Of a stretch of DNA of 64,000 nt, positions 34,100-42,342 are shown in pieces. A model generated the notes under the pieces. The model was not told the DNA's origin and made no database searches. It saw nothing but the letters and a program-made list of their open reading frames with translations. The stretch comes from Lysinibacillus sp. FSL W8-0992. Lineage in GTDB: Bacteria; Bacillota; Bacilli; Bacillales_A; Planococcaceae. The translations under genes were made by a program, and so were the position numbers. The stretch spans positions 3,782,001-3,846,000 of the forward strand of contig NZ_JBBOZQ010000001.1 of NCBI RefSeq assembly GCF_038008685.1. The letters are read 5' to 3'. Within the stretch, counting starts at the first letter, position 1, and each line of letters opens with the position of its first letter.

Positions 34100-35185
34100 T
34101 CAAGATGCCTGGTCTATAAAGTGAAAGGCAAAAGTTTGTTCTTTTTCAATTTGCTGCGCCAATACTTCTTCAATGGCCTGTTCTCGCAGTTGCTGAAAAT
34201 CTCTCACATTAAATTGTTGAATAGTGTCCTTATTGAGTAATGACGCAAGACAATCAGCATCCTTTAGCGCGCTATTTAAGCCGAATGCGCCAGTAGGTGT
34301 CATCGTATGAACGGCATCGCCTAAAAGGACAAGTCCTTGTGTCCCCCAACAGTCACAATGACTACTAAACACATCAAGTAAGACAAAATCTTGCCATGAA
34401 CGAATATGGTGAGTAACGGTTTCCTCTAATTCAGGAAAAGCTTTTATAAGCTGGCTAATAAACGGAGTAATTGCCTGTTTTCTAAGCTGCGGAAAATCAC
34501 CCTGTTTAATATTCCAACCAATTTGAATATTGCCCCCTGTCTGTGAAAAAAGCGACAATTGCATATCATCAATGAGCGCCATTTTAATTGCCGGCTCCCA
34601 ACCTTGTGGTGCAGGAATTTTTGCCCATAGTAAATCAAAACCATGCTTATGCTTTTGAATAGCAATATGTGCTCGCTTGCGAATTGTAGAATATCGGCCA
34701 TCTGCTCCTATTATAAGCTGGCTCTTAATTTCAATCGTTTCTTCGTCCTTTGTCGCGATAACGCCGACATATCGTCCTGAAGAATCTGTCTTTAGTGTTG
34801 TCACCTTTGTATTTAGGAAACACTTAAAATTTTGGAAGTGAACTGTATGTTGGAGTATTCCTTTAAGCAAATGTGCTTGAGGAACGTGAATACCTAAATG
34901 TCCTACAGAAGCATCTGGGAATATTGTTTTAAACGCTTCGCCCTTCGCATAATATTCTAGTTTTTCCATTCGTAATAAACCGAGCGCTTCTATCGCTTCA
35001 AAAAGATGATGATTTTTGAGAACCGTCTCGCCCTCTTCATTTAAATATTCACCGCGAAAAGCCTGCCCAAGTGCGGAGCTTTGCTCTAGCAGTATCACGG
35101 ACAGACCCTTTTTCGCTAGCAAATGCGCAAGAAGTGCACCACTTGGTCCAGCCCCTACTATACATACATCTGCATGAAAATTCAC
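34100..35185 (-). CDS. FAD-dependent monooxygenase (PHBH/UbiH fold)
   Basis: The 361-residue flavoprotein has the Rossmann GAGPSGALLAHLLA, GADGRYSTIRKRA and GDAVHTMTPTGAFGLNSALK motifs of class-A flavin monooxygenases. Its GTG start overlaps the end of ribD by 4 bases, so it is translationally coupled to it. A hydroxylase in an operon with GTP cyclohydrolase II and RibD suggests modification of a pyrimidine or pteridine intermediate, not plain riboflavin supply. This is inference from context. Confidence 0.88.
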   Translation of the reverse strand: MNFHADVCIVGAGPSGALLAHLLAKKGLSVILLEQSSALGQAFRGEYLNEEGETVLKNHHLFEAIEALGLLRMEKLEYYAKGEAFKTIFPDASVGHLGIHVPQAHLLKGILQHTVHFQNFKCFLNTKVTTLKTDSSGRYVGVIATKDEETIEIKSQLIIGADGRYSTIRKRAHIAIQKHKHGFDLLWAKIPAPQGWEPAIKMALIDDMQLSLFSQTGGNIQIGWNIKQGDFPQLRKQAITPFISQLIKAFPELEETVTHHIRSWQDFVLLDVFSSHCDCWGTQGLVLLGDAVHTMTPTGAFGLNSALKDADCLASLLNKDTIQQFNVRDFQQLREQAIEEVLAQQIEKEQTFAFHFIDQAS

Positions 35186-36291
35186 TTACCTTCACCTTTT
35201 TTCGGATAAGCAATAATGCGTAAATCTTGCCCCACCTTATCGAAAGAAGCAAATTCTACATCCCACGCTTCATCCATTGTTGCTGCATTATAGCCCGCAA
35301 TTGGCGTTAAAGATAAACTTCCACCTAAAACCTTAGGCGCTACGTAAATAACGTATTTATCGATGGCAGCATTTTGTAAAAATGAAGCATTAATTGCACT
35401 TCCACCCTCGACTAAAATATCAGTAATTCCAAGTACATAAAGCTTTTCTAACATATCATCAATATGAAGACCTTCATTACTTTTTCGAACAGGTAGAACA
35501 GTGACACCTTTAGCCTCTAAAATGTCGATTTGCTCTTGCATAACATCCTCACTGCATACAATAATCGTTTTCGCTTCTTCTACATTTAGAACATTGGCAT
35601 GTGCAGGTGTGCGAAGAGAGCTATCCATAATGATGCGTATTGGATTTTTGCCGTGGCGATCGTTTAGTCTCGTTGTTAAAGATGGATTATCAGCAATCAC
35701 TGTTCCAACGCCGACTAATATTGCATCTACTTCGTGACGAATATGGTGGACATCCTCTCGAGCTTCTGCACCAGTTACCCATTTAGAATGCCCCGTATGT
35801 GCTGCGATTTTCCCATCTAATGTCATAGCGTATTTTGAGATAATAAAAGGTCGTTTTGTTATCATATTGTGTATGAAGCGTTCGTTTAAACGTCGTGATT
35901 TTTCTTCTAACACACCTACCTCAACCTCAATACCTGCATCACGCAATAATTGAATACCATTACCTGCTACAGCTGGATTAGGATCTTGCATCGCTACTAC
36001 AACGCGGCTCACTTCTGATTCCTTGACTAAATTAGCACAAGGGGGCGTTTTACCGTAATGTGAACATGGCTCTAGCGTTACATAAAGAGTAGCACCTTTT
36101 GCATGCTCTCCTGCCATACGAAAGGCATGCACTTCCGCATGCGGTTCCCCCGCTTTTCGATGTAAGCCCGTGCCTACGATAACACCATCTTTTACAATAA
36201 CAGCTCCTACAAGAGGATTGGGGTTCGTATTCCCTCTTGCACTCGCTGCCAAATCTAATGCTAACTGCATGTATTTTTCATCTGTCGTCAT
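35182..36291 (-). CDS. ribD: Bifunctional riboflavin-type deaminase/reductase RibD
   Basis: The 369-residue protein has an N-terminal zinc deaminase domain (PHAEVHAF, VTLEPCSHYGKTPPCANLV) and a C-terminal NADPH reductase domain (SKYAMTLDGKIAAHTGHSKW, LVEGGSAINASFL). It converts 2,5-diamino-6-ribosylamino-pyrimidinone phosphate to the ribitylamino-uracil phosphate. The start is the ATG at 36291 with GGAGGG upstream; an upstream ATG at 36306 lies in the ribosome site. It follows the GCH II gene by 20 bp. Confidence 0.96.
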   Translation of the reverse strand: MTTDEKYMQLALDLAASARGNTNPNPLVGAVIVKDGVIVGTGLHRKAGEPHAEVHAFRMAGEHAKGATLYVTLEPCSHYGKTPPCANLVKESEVSRVVVAMQDPNPAVAGNGIQLLRDAGIEVEVGVLEEKSRRLNERFIHNMITKRPFIISKYAMTLDGKIAAHTGHSKWVTGAEAREDVHHIRHEVDAILVGVGTVIADNPSLTTRLNDRHGKNPIRIIMDSSLRTPAHANVLNVEEAKTIIVCSEDVMQEQIDILEAKGVTVLPVRKSNEGLHIDDMLEKLYVLGITDILVEGGSAINASFLQNAAIDKYVIYVAPKVLGGSLSLTPIAGYNAATMDEAWDVEFASFDKVGQDLRIIAYPKKGEGK

Positions 36292-36311
36292 CTTTGTACC
36301 CTCCACTTACT

Positions 36312-37037
36312 TCACTTCCGAATATGACCAGATTTTTCTACCTTAGTATCTAAATAAAAGCGATTTGTCTCAGTCAAACCTCCCCATAACGGGATATGTC
36401 CATCCGCTGCTAAACCGTGCATCTGTAAAGCAGATAGCTTCTTCGGATTGTTTGTAATCAATGTAACAGGCTTCGAACGAAGAGCCGTTAAAACTGTAAC
36501 CGCTTCTTCATACGAACGCGTGTCATCTTGGAAGCCAAGTGCAAGGTTTGCTTCTACAGTATCTAAACCTTCTTCCTGTAATAAATAAGCAAGAGATTTA
36601 GAAAATAGACCGATGCCACGTCCTTCATGATCGGCTAAATAGAAAATCGCTCCGCACCCATGATCGACAATCATTTTCATAGATTCATGTAATTGATAAC
36701 CACAGTCACAGCGTTGGCTACCAAATATATCGCCAGTATGGCAAATGCTATGCATGCGGATTAAAGCATTTTCTTCATGGGCGAAATCACCGTAAACTAG
36801 TACGGATGATTGCTGAGAAAATGCTAAATTTGCCGTTGCTAGCCCATCCATTATTTCTTCTTTTGACAAATTGCCATCAACCTTTAACCAGTTATACCAT
36901 TGAAAAGTCGCTGAAAATTCACCTTGCTTAATAGGTAACTTTACTGGACCTACTAGACAAATATTTTCTGTCTCAGAATGCTTTACAATTGTCATTTTGT
37001 CTTTCACTATATCCACTACTTTAGTAGTAATTGTCAT
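36312..37037 (-). CDS. ribA: GTP cyclohydrolase II, single domain
   Basis: The 241-residue enzyme has the GCH II zinc and GTP-binding features: RMHSICHTGDIFGSQRCDCG, DHEGRGIGLFSK, and VTLITNNPKKLSALQ. It makes the first committed pyrimidine from GTP. There is no fused DHBP-synthase domain, unlike the usual Bacillus ribBA. The start is uncertain: the ATG at 37037 lacks a strong ribosome site, and a TTG at 37049 is an alternative. It is the first gene of the operon. No FMN riboswitch was seen in the leader. Confidence 0.93.
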   Translation of the reverse strand: MTITTKVVDIVKDKMTIVKHSETENICLVGPVKLPIKQGEFSATFQWYNWLKVDGNLSKEEIMDGLATANLAFSQQSSVLVYGDFAHEENALIRMHSICHTGDIFGSQRCDCGYQLHESMKMIVDHGCGAIFYLADHEGRGIGLFSKSLAYLLQEEGLDTVEANLALGFQDDTRSYEEAVTVLTALRSKPVTLITNNPKKLSALQMHGLAADGHIPLWGGLTETNRFYLDTKVEKSGHIRK

Positions 37038-37089
37038 ATTTATCGCCAACTTTCTATTCTAAACATTTAGTTGAATTTGCTAATTAAAC

Positions 37090-37152
37090 GCTTCTACTTA
37101 CATAACTTACTTAACGTAACTTAGTTTATAATAATAACTGAAAACTGTCAAT
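37090..37152 (-). promoter_or_regulatory. Promoter of the rib-like operon with direct-repeat operator
   Basis: Minus-strand TTGACA (complement of 37147-37152) and TATAAA (complement of 37125-37130) with a 16-bp spacer. Directly downstream of the -10 is a tandem repeat of AAGTTA(C/T)GT..AAGT (about 37096-37122). Its position over the transcript start suggests a repressor site. The regulator is unknown. Confidence 0.6.
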
Positions 37153-37288
37153 CAACAGCCCTTTTTTTTTAAAATATCATATCTTATTAAAAAGCTGTTA
37201 AATGATGCTTAAATCATATACTAATAGCTTATGGAGGTGCTATTTTTTCTGTGCAGGCTAGTCTATAATAAGCGGAGGTAGGTTTGTT

Positions 37289-37945
37289 ATGACGAAAGGA
37301 AGTTTAAGCATGAACTTAGAAAAAAATGTTCAAGTAAGGCAGCCAAAATACCAGCAAATTGCGGTGGATCTTGCCTCAAAAATTGTAGAAAAAAAATATC
37401 AAATTGGTGATAAAATTTACGCAAGATCTTCATTAGCTAGCCAATACAATGTATCGGCTGAAACAGCAAGAAGAGCGATCGCAGTTTTGCAAGATTTAGA
37501 AATTGTGGAAGCTTCTAAAGGTAGTGGTGTCATCATTAAATCGTATGAAATGGCGGCACGCTTTGTCCGACAATTCCAAGATGTCCAATCCGTTCATGAG
37601 CTACAAAATGAGCTTTTAATAAGTATTCAAAAGCAACAACATGAATTGTTGCATTTACAGGAAAAAACGAAACAACTTATTAGTCGAACGGAACATTTCC
37701 GCTCGGTCAATCCCTTTATTCCATATCAAATTGAAATGACTGCTGAAAGTCCTTGTATTCATCAAACTTTGCAAGCATTAAATTTTTGGCAAAATACGTC
37801 TAGCACAATAGTCGGTATTCGCCGTGGAAATGAATTATTACTTTCACCTGGACCGTATGCTTCATTTGAAGAAGGAGATATTATTTATTTTATTGGCAAT
37901 GACGAAAGTTTAGGCCGCGTACAGAGTTTTTTATATCCAAATTAA
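37289..37945 (+). CDS. busR: BusR-like regulator (GntR HTH plus RCK_C)
   Basis: The 218-residue protein has an N-terminal GntR-type winged helix (YQQIAVDLASKIVEKKYQIG, ASQYNVSAETARRAIAVLQD), a coiled coil (about 100-135) and a C-terminal RCK_C/TrkA-C domain (TIVGIRRGNELLLSPGPYAS, then GDIIYFIGNDESLGRVQSF). This is the layout of BusR, the c-di-AMP-dependent repressor of the glycine betaine transporter in lactic streptococci. Here it lies directly upstream of an OpuA-type betaine transporter. GGAGGT precedes the ATG. The symbol reflects architecture and context. Confidence 0.82.
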   Translation: MTKGSLSMNLEKNVQVRQPKYQQIAVDLASKIVEKKYQIGDKIYARSSLASQYNVSAETARRAIAVLQDLEIVEASKGSGVIIKSYEMAARFVRQFQDVQSVHELQNELLISIQKQQHELLHLQEKTKQLISRTEHFRSVNPFIPYQIEMTAESPCIHQTLQALNFWQNTSSTIVGIRRGNELLLSPGPYASFEEGDIIYFIGNDESLGRVQSFLYPN

Positions 37946-37949
37946 AATC

Positions 37950-37991
37950 CGCATAAGCGCTGATATAACAGCGTTTATGCGGTTTTTTTCT
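37950..37991 (+). terminator. Terminator after the BusR-like gene
   Basis: CCGCATAA..CGCTG and CAGCG..TTATGCGG form a long stem followed by a TTTTTTTC tract, separating the regulator from the transporter promoter. Confidence 0.85.
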
Positions 37992-38002
37992 TATTTAGTG
38001 AT

Positions 38003-38045
38003 TTGACAAAAGTAACAACCTTTTGTTAGTGTTAAGTTGTTACTT
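38003..38045 (+). promoter_or_regulatory. opuA promoter with BusR-like operator
   Basis: A TTGACA (38003-38008) is directly followed by an inverted repeat: AAAGTAACAAC (38009-38019) and GTTGTTACTT (38036-38045), 16-bp spacer. The same arms and spacing occur before the orphan binding-protein gene (54017-54061). The sequence resembles the reported AGTGACA/TGTCACT BusR sites in streptococci. Confidence 0.75.
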
Positions 38046-38221
38046 GTTTATTTTTGGTTATCATTATCCTCAAATAGTGTAATGAAAACGAAACAATTGT
38101 CATATGGATTTTCTTAATTCGTTTGATAGTTCGTTTTATAAAAGTAACATCTTCCCTACTATTTGAGATTGATATCTCACTGCTTATACAAGTGGGATTA
38201 GCGCACGAAAGGAGTGGTTCT

Positions 38222-39421
38222 ATGGAAAAAATAAAAGTAGAACATGTTTCTAAAGTATTTGGTAAACATATTCCCCAAGCTTTAGAACTCGTCAAACAAC
38301 AAAAAAGCAAGACAGATATTTTAAAAGAAACAGGTGCAACAGTTGGTGTATATGATGCCAGCTTTACTGTAAATGAAGGGGAAATTTTCGTTATCATGGG
38401 CTTATCAGGTAGCGGTAAATCAACGCTGATTAGACTGTTAAATCGACTTATCGAACCTACAAGCGGCAATATTTTTATCGATGGAGAAAATATTTCTAAA
38501 ATGGGGAAAGAAAGCTTACGAACCGCACGACGAAGCAAAATGAGTATGGTTTTTCAAAACTTCGGTTTATTCCCTCACCGTACACTTCTACAAAATACCG
38601 AATACGGCCTTGAAGTTAGAGGCATTTCAAAAGAAGAGCGCAAAGCAAAAGCGGAACAAGCTCTTGCAAATGCAGGCTTACTTGCCTATAAAGATCAATA
38701 TCCAAACCAACTATCAGGCGGGATGCAGCAACGTGTAGGCTTAGCACGTGCACTCGCAAACGACCCAGAGATTTTATTAATGGATGAAGCATTTTCCGCT
38801 CTCGATCCTTTGATTCGTAAAGAAATGCAAGATGAATTACTAGATTTACAACGAACATTGAAAAAAACAATTTTATTTATCACGCATGATTTAAATGAGG
38901 CGCTTCGCATAGGTGATCGTATTGCCATAATGAAAGATGGTTCCATTATTCAAATCGGGACTGGTGAAGAAATTTTAACGAATCCAGCAAATGATTACGT
39001 AAAAACGTTCGTTGAAGATGTCGATCGCTCTAAAGTATTAACAGCTGAAAACGTGATGGTTCGACCTGTCTATGTCAATGTCGATCTTGATGGACCTACA
39101 GTAGCGCTGAAAAGAATGCGCCAAGAAACTGTTAGTTTACTGATAGCAGTTGATAAAAATCGACACTTGAAAGGCTTTATTACCGCAGATGACGCACTAG
39201 CGGCTGCTAAAAAACAGGAACAAACGGTACATTCGATTGTTCAATCCGAGATGATAACCGTTCCACCAGATATGCTTTTACAGGATATTTTAGGTTTGAT
39301 TCATAATTCCCCTACTCCTATTGCAGTTGTTAAAGATGAACGCTTACTTGGTGTTCTTATCCGAGGTGTTGTTATCGAAGCACTTTCAACATTCACTGAG
39401 GAGGAAGTAACACATGAATAA
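38222..39421 (+). CDS. opuAA: Glycine betaine ABC transporter ATPase
   Basis: The 399-residue ATPase has Walker [10 protein letters not shown], signature [16 protein letters not shown], Walker [14 protein letters not shown] and H-loop ITHDLNEAL, followed by two CBS domains (about 275-395) that in OpuA sense ionic strength or nucleotide. The start is the ATG at 38222 with AAAGGAG upstream; the longer ORF to 38123 is the untranslated leader. It overlaps opuAB by 8 bases. Confidence 0.95.
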   Translation: MEKIKVEHVSKVFGKHIPQALELVKQQKSKTDILKETGATVGVYDASFTVNEGEIFVIMGLSGSGKSTLIRLLNRLIEPTSGNIFIDGENISKMGKESLRTARRSKMSMVFQNFGLFPHRTLLQNTEYGLEVRGISKEERKAKAEQALANAGLLAYKDQYPNQLSGGMQQRVGLARALANDPEILLMDEAFSALDPLIRKEMQDELLDLQRTLKKTILFITHDLNEALRIGDRIAIMKDGSIIQIGTGEEILTNPANDYVKTFVEDVDRSKVLTAENVMVRPVYVNVDLDGPTVALKRMRQETVSLLIAVDKNRHLKGFITADDALAAAKKQEQTVHSIVQSEMITVPPDMLLQDILGLIHNSPTPIAVVKDERLLGVLIRGVVIEALSTFTEEEVTHE

Positions 39422-40268
39422 TTTTTTAGACAAAATTCCAACCTTACCACTTGCCCCATGGGTAGAGTCAGCTATGGACTGGTTGACGAGTAATTTTTCA
39501 GCATTCTTTGATGTGATTCAAAAATACGGAAAACTACTCATGAACCAGGTCACTGATTTATTAATTGGCATTCCCGCTATTATTCTCATTTTACTTGTCG
39601 TTATTTTAGCGTTTTTCGCTGTAGGCAAAAAATTTGGGCTCGCAAGCTTTACACTAATAGGCCTTTTATTTATTTATAACCAAGGCTTATGGGAACATCT
39701 CATGGAAACCACAACGCTTGTTTTATTTTCTAGTATCATTTCTATCATCATTGGTATACCACTTGGTATTTTAATGTCCAAGTCAAGCGTTGCCGAAAAT
39801 ATTATTAAACCGATTCTTGATTTCATGCAAACGATGCCTGGCTTCGTTTACTTAATTCCGGCAGTTGCCTTTTTCGGAATTGGCATTGTGCCAGGTGTAT
39901 TTGCATCCGTTATTTTTGCCTTACCTCCTACTGTACGTATGACAAATCTAGGGATTCGACAAGTACCAAAAGAATTAGTGGAAGCTGCGGATTCATACGG
40001 CAGTACTGCAGGGCAAAAGTTGTTTAAGGTGGAAATTCCGCTTGCTAAATCAACAATTATGGCCGGCATTAACCAAACCGTTATGCTATCACTTTCAATG
40101 GTAGTTATCGCTTCTATGATTGGAGCACCAGGACTTGGTCGTGAAGTATTAACAGCATTGCAACGTACACAAGTAGGGAATGGTTTCGTTGCAGGTTTAG
40201 GACTCGTGATTTTCGCGATTATTATCGATCGCTTAACTCAAAGCTTTAATAGAAAGAAAGAGCTGTAA
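39414..40268 (+). CDS. opuAB: Glycine betaine ABC transporter permease
   Basis: The 284-residue permease has six to seven helices and the BPD-transport EAA-like loop ([24 protein letters not shown]). The N-terminal amphipathic segment ([20 protein letters not shown]) is typical of OpuAB. It overlaps the ATPase gene and is followed 90 bp later by the binding protein. Confidence 0.95.
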   Translation: MNNFLDKIPTLPLAPWVESAMDWLTSNFSAFFDVIQKYGKLLMNQVTDLLIGIPAIILILLVVILAFFAVGKKFGLASFTLIGLLFIYNQGLWEHLMETTTLVLFSSIISIIIGIPLGILMSKSSVAENIIKPILDFMQTMPGFVYLIPAVAFFGIGIVPGVFASVIFALPPTVRMTNLGIRQVPKELVEAADSYGSTAGQKLFKVEIPLAKSTIMAGINQTVMLSLSMVVIASMIGAPGLGREVLTALQRTQVGNGFVAGLGLVIFAIIIDRLTQSFNRKKEL

Positions 40269-40357
40269 TAGAGCATATGGGCAAATACACATAGCGCACT
40301 ACAGACGTTTTGTGTTTTGCTAGAATGCTAAATATTGAGGAAAGAAAGGAAGATTCG

Positions 40358-41233
40358 ATGAAACTGAAAACATTATCAAAATTAGGGATGGCTTTAGGGC
40401 TTGGCTTTATGCTAGCTGCATGTGGTGAGAGCGATTCGACTAAGAATGAGGATTCGAAAGATGTAAATTTAGCCTACGTTGAGTGGGATACAGAAATCGC
40501 TTCGACTAACGTTGTCGGTCAAGTTTTAGAAGACTTAGGGTATGACGTTACATTAACACCACTAGATAACGCAATTATGTGGGAAGCTGTTTCAAAAGGT
40601 GAAGCTGATGGTATGGTCGCTGCTTGGCTTCCACATACACATGGAACACAATACGAAAAATATAAAAAAGATTTAGACGAGCTAGGTGAAAACCTTGCTG
40701 GTGCAAAAATTGGCTTAGTTGTCCCAAGCTATATGGATGTAAATTCAATTGAAGATTTAACAAATGAAGCAGATCATACAATTACAGGAATTGAGCCTGG
40801 TGCCGGCATTACAGCGGCAACTGAAAAAGCACAAGAGGAATATGATAACCTTGCAGATTGGAATCTATTAACTTCATCTTCAGGTGCTATGACAACTGCG
40901 CTTTCAAAAGCAATTAAAAATAAAGAAGAAATTATCGTTACTGGCTGGTCTCCACACTGGAAATTCGCAAAATATGATTTGAAATATTTAGATGATCCAA
41001 AAGGTGTTTATGGTGGCGAAGAAACGATTAATACATTTGTTCGTAAAGGATTAAAAGAAGATCAACCAGACGTATATTCAGTTTTAGATAATTTCCACTG
41101 GACATCAGAAGATTTAGAAGCTGTTATGCTAGACATTTTAAATGGTGATGATCCTAAAGATGCAGCAAAAGAATGGATTAAAAATAATCCAGATAAAGTT
41201 GCTGAATGGACGAAAGATGTAAAAGAACAATAA
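40358..41233 (+). CDS. opuAC: Glycine betaine-binding lipoprotein, permuted form
   Basis: The 291-residue lipoprotein has a lipobox LAAC and an OpuAC fold. The order of its two lobes is opposite to the usual Bacillus OpuAC: the part starting VNLAYVEWDTEIASTNVVG comes first and the part ITGIEPGAGITAATE second, whereas the orphan protein at 53020-53931 has the reverse order. Trp residues for the aromatic betaine cage are in WSPHWKF and VEWDTE. The start is the ATG at 40358 with GGAAAG and AAGGAAG upstream. Confidence 0.93.
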   Translation: MKLKTLSKLGMALGLGFMLAACGESDSTKNEDSKDVNLAYVEWDTEIASTNVVGQVLEDLGYDVTLTPLDNAIMWEAVSKGEADGMVAAWLPHTHGTQYEKYKKDLDELGENLAGAKIGLVVPSYMDVNSIEDLTNEADHTITGIEPGAGITAATEKAQEEYDNLADWNLLTSSSGAMTTALSKAIKNKEEIIVTGWSPHWKFAKYDLKYLDDPKGVYGGEETINTFVRKGLKEDQPDVYSVLDNFHWTSEDLEAVMLDILNGDDPKDAAKEWIKNNPDKVAEWTKDVKEQ

Positions 41234-41248
41234 GCAAAATTGTTTTTG

Positions 41249-41461
41249 TGCCTGGCACTTAGTATGGGCGCCTAGCTAAATATAAGTTTTCTATTTAGTA
41301 AAAATCCACTTCGCTTTCTGCTGACACGATGTAAGCTGCAACCCTCGCTAGCGCGTGGTATGTTGCGACTTACATTTCGTGTATTCCCGCAGGAGGCTTC
41401 GTGGATTTTTACTTAGTTATACATAAAATAATTTTCAGAATTGTTTGAGTGCCTGTCACTA
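41249..41461. repeat. GTGCC repeat split by a larger palindromic element
   Basis: GTGCCTGGCACT (41249-41260) and the right half CAGAATTGTTTGAGTGCC (41437-41454) are the two halves of a GTGCC repeat. Between them lies about 175 bp containing two nested inverted structures: AGTAAAAATCCAC ... GTGGATTTTTACT, and a long imperfect palindrome CACGATGTAAG ... CTTACATTTCGTG. It appears that one repeat was split by insertion of another palindromic element. No gene is present. Confidence 0.75.
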
Positions 41462-41773
41462 TGATAACAATTTCAAGCAGATGGCGGCTCCTAAAACTAG
41501 GGCAATACAAACGATTCGTCGCCAATCTTTAGATTCGTTGAAAAAGAACATACCTAACAACGCTCCCCCTGCTGCCCCAATACCTGTCCAAATGGCATAA
41601 GCTGTCCCCATAGGTAATGTTTCCATTGCAAAGGCAAGCCCTAAAAAACTAACCGTAAAAGCCACAATCATTAATACTAAATTTTTTACCGATTTTACAT
41701 CATTGTATTTACTAATCATAAAAACACCCATCATTTCACAGATTCCAGCGATAACTAATGCTACCCATGCCAT
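41459..41773 (-). CDS. ykkD: SMR-family guanidinium exporter subunit (YkkD-like)
   Basis: The 104-residue protein has four membrane helices and the SMR conserved Glu in helix 1 (IAGICEMMGVFMI) and GTAYAIWTGIGAAGG. It resembles YkkD of Bacillus. It is the second gene of a two-gene exporter, immediately adjacent to ykkC. Under the guanidine-I riboswitch the pair exports guanidinium. Confidence 0.9.
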   Translation of the reverse strand: MAWVALVIAGICEMMGVFMISKYNDVKSVKNLVLMIVAFTVSFLGLAFAMETLPMGTAYAIWTGIGAAGGALLGMFFFNESKDWRRIVCIALVLGAAICLKLLS

Positions 41774-42114
41774 TATGCTTTCACCTCTTTATCCTTCGGT
41801 TCACCTGTTACAAGCTTCAAACCTACAACACCAGCGAGCAACACGACAATACATAATATTTTAGCTAGCTTCCATGGTTCTCCAAACAGCAAGCTGTCTG
41901 CGCATACCGTACCGGCAGTTCCTAGTCCTACGAATACTGCATAGACCGTCCCTACAGGTAAATGCTCTCCAGCCTTAATTAATAAATAAAAGCTAATAAA
42001 AATGGCAATAGCTGTTCCAAGCCATTCTAGTATGCTTGTTGCATGCTTTAAGCCAATTACCCAGCCTACCTCAAAAAAAGCTGCAACAAGGACACTGATC
42101 CATTGTTTGTTCAT
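41773..42114 (-). CDS. ykkC: SMR-family guanidinium exporter subunit (YkkC-like)
   Basis: The 113-residue protein has four membrane helices, the SMR Glu in [15 protein letters not shown] and [15 protein letters not shown]. It matches YkkC of Bacillus in length and sequence pattern. It is the first gene after the guanidine riboswitch and shares one base with ykkD. Confidence 0.92.
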   Translation of the reverse strand: MNKQWISVLVAAFFEVGWVIGLKHATSILEWLGTAIAIFISFYLLIKAGEHLPVGTVYAVFVGLGTAGTVCADSLLFGEPWKLAKILCIVVLLAGVVGLKLVTGEPKDKEVKA

Positions 42115-42179
42115 TTGTATTCCTCCATTTCGTTATAGATATGAGACACAAAACAGCTTCAAAGTATTGAAGGCAAATT

Positions 42180-42312
42180 AAAAAAGCCTAAAGAAACACT
42201 GTTATTCAACAGTATCTCCCAGGCTTTTATCCTTCCGTGTCACAAAATACATTTTGTGGTTTTCTCTCGGACCAGACTAGCTATCGCTACGGAACCCTAG
42301 AAAACTATCATA
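42180..42312 (-). promoter_or_regulatory. Guanidine-I (ykkC) riboswitch with terminator platform
   Basis: Read on the minus strand from 42312 the leader carries the conserved ykkC motif blocks: TCTAGGGTTCCG, CTGGTCCGAGAG, ACACGGA and GGATAAAAGCCTGGGAGA. The last block overlaps one arm of a terminator (AAAGCCT / AGGCTTTTTT, about 42182-42230). Guanidine binding should prevent the terminator and turn on ykkCD. Confidence 0.95.
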
Positions 42313-42342
42313 TCTAATTGTCATTTTAGTATAGCAAATAAT

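Noticed and set aside
37050-37288. FMN riboswitch before ribA
   Set aside because: None of the conserved RFN blocks are visible, and the leader is too short and AT-rich.
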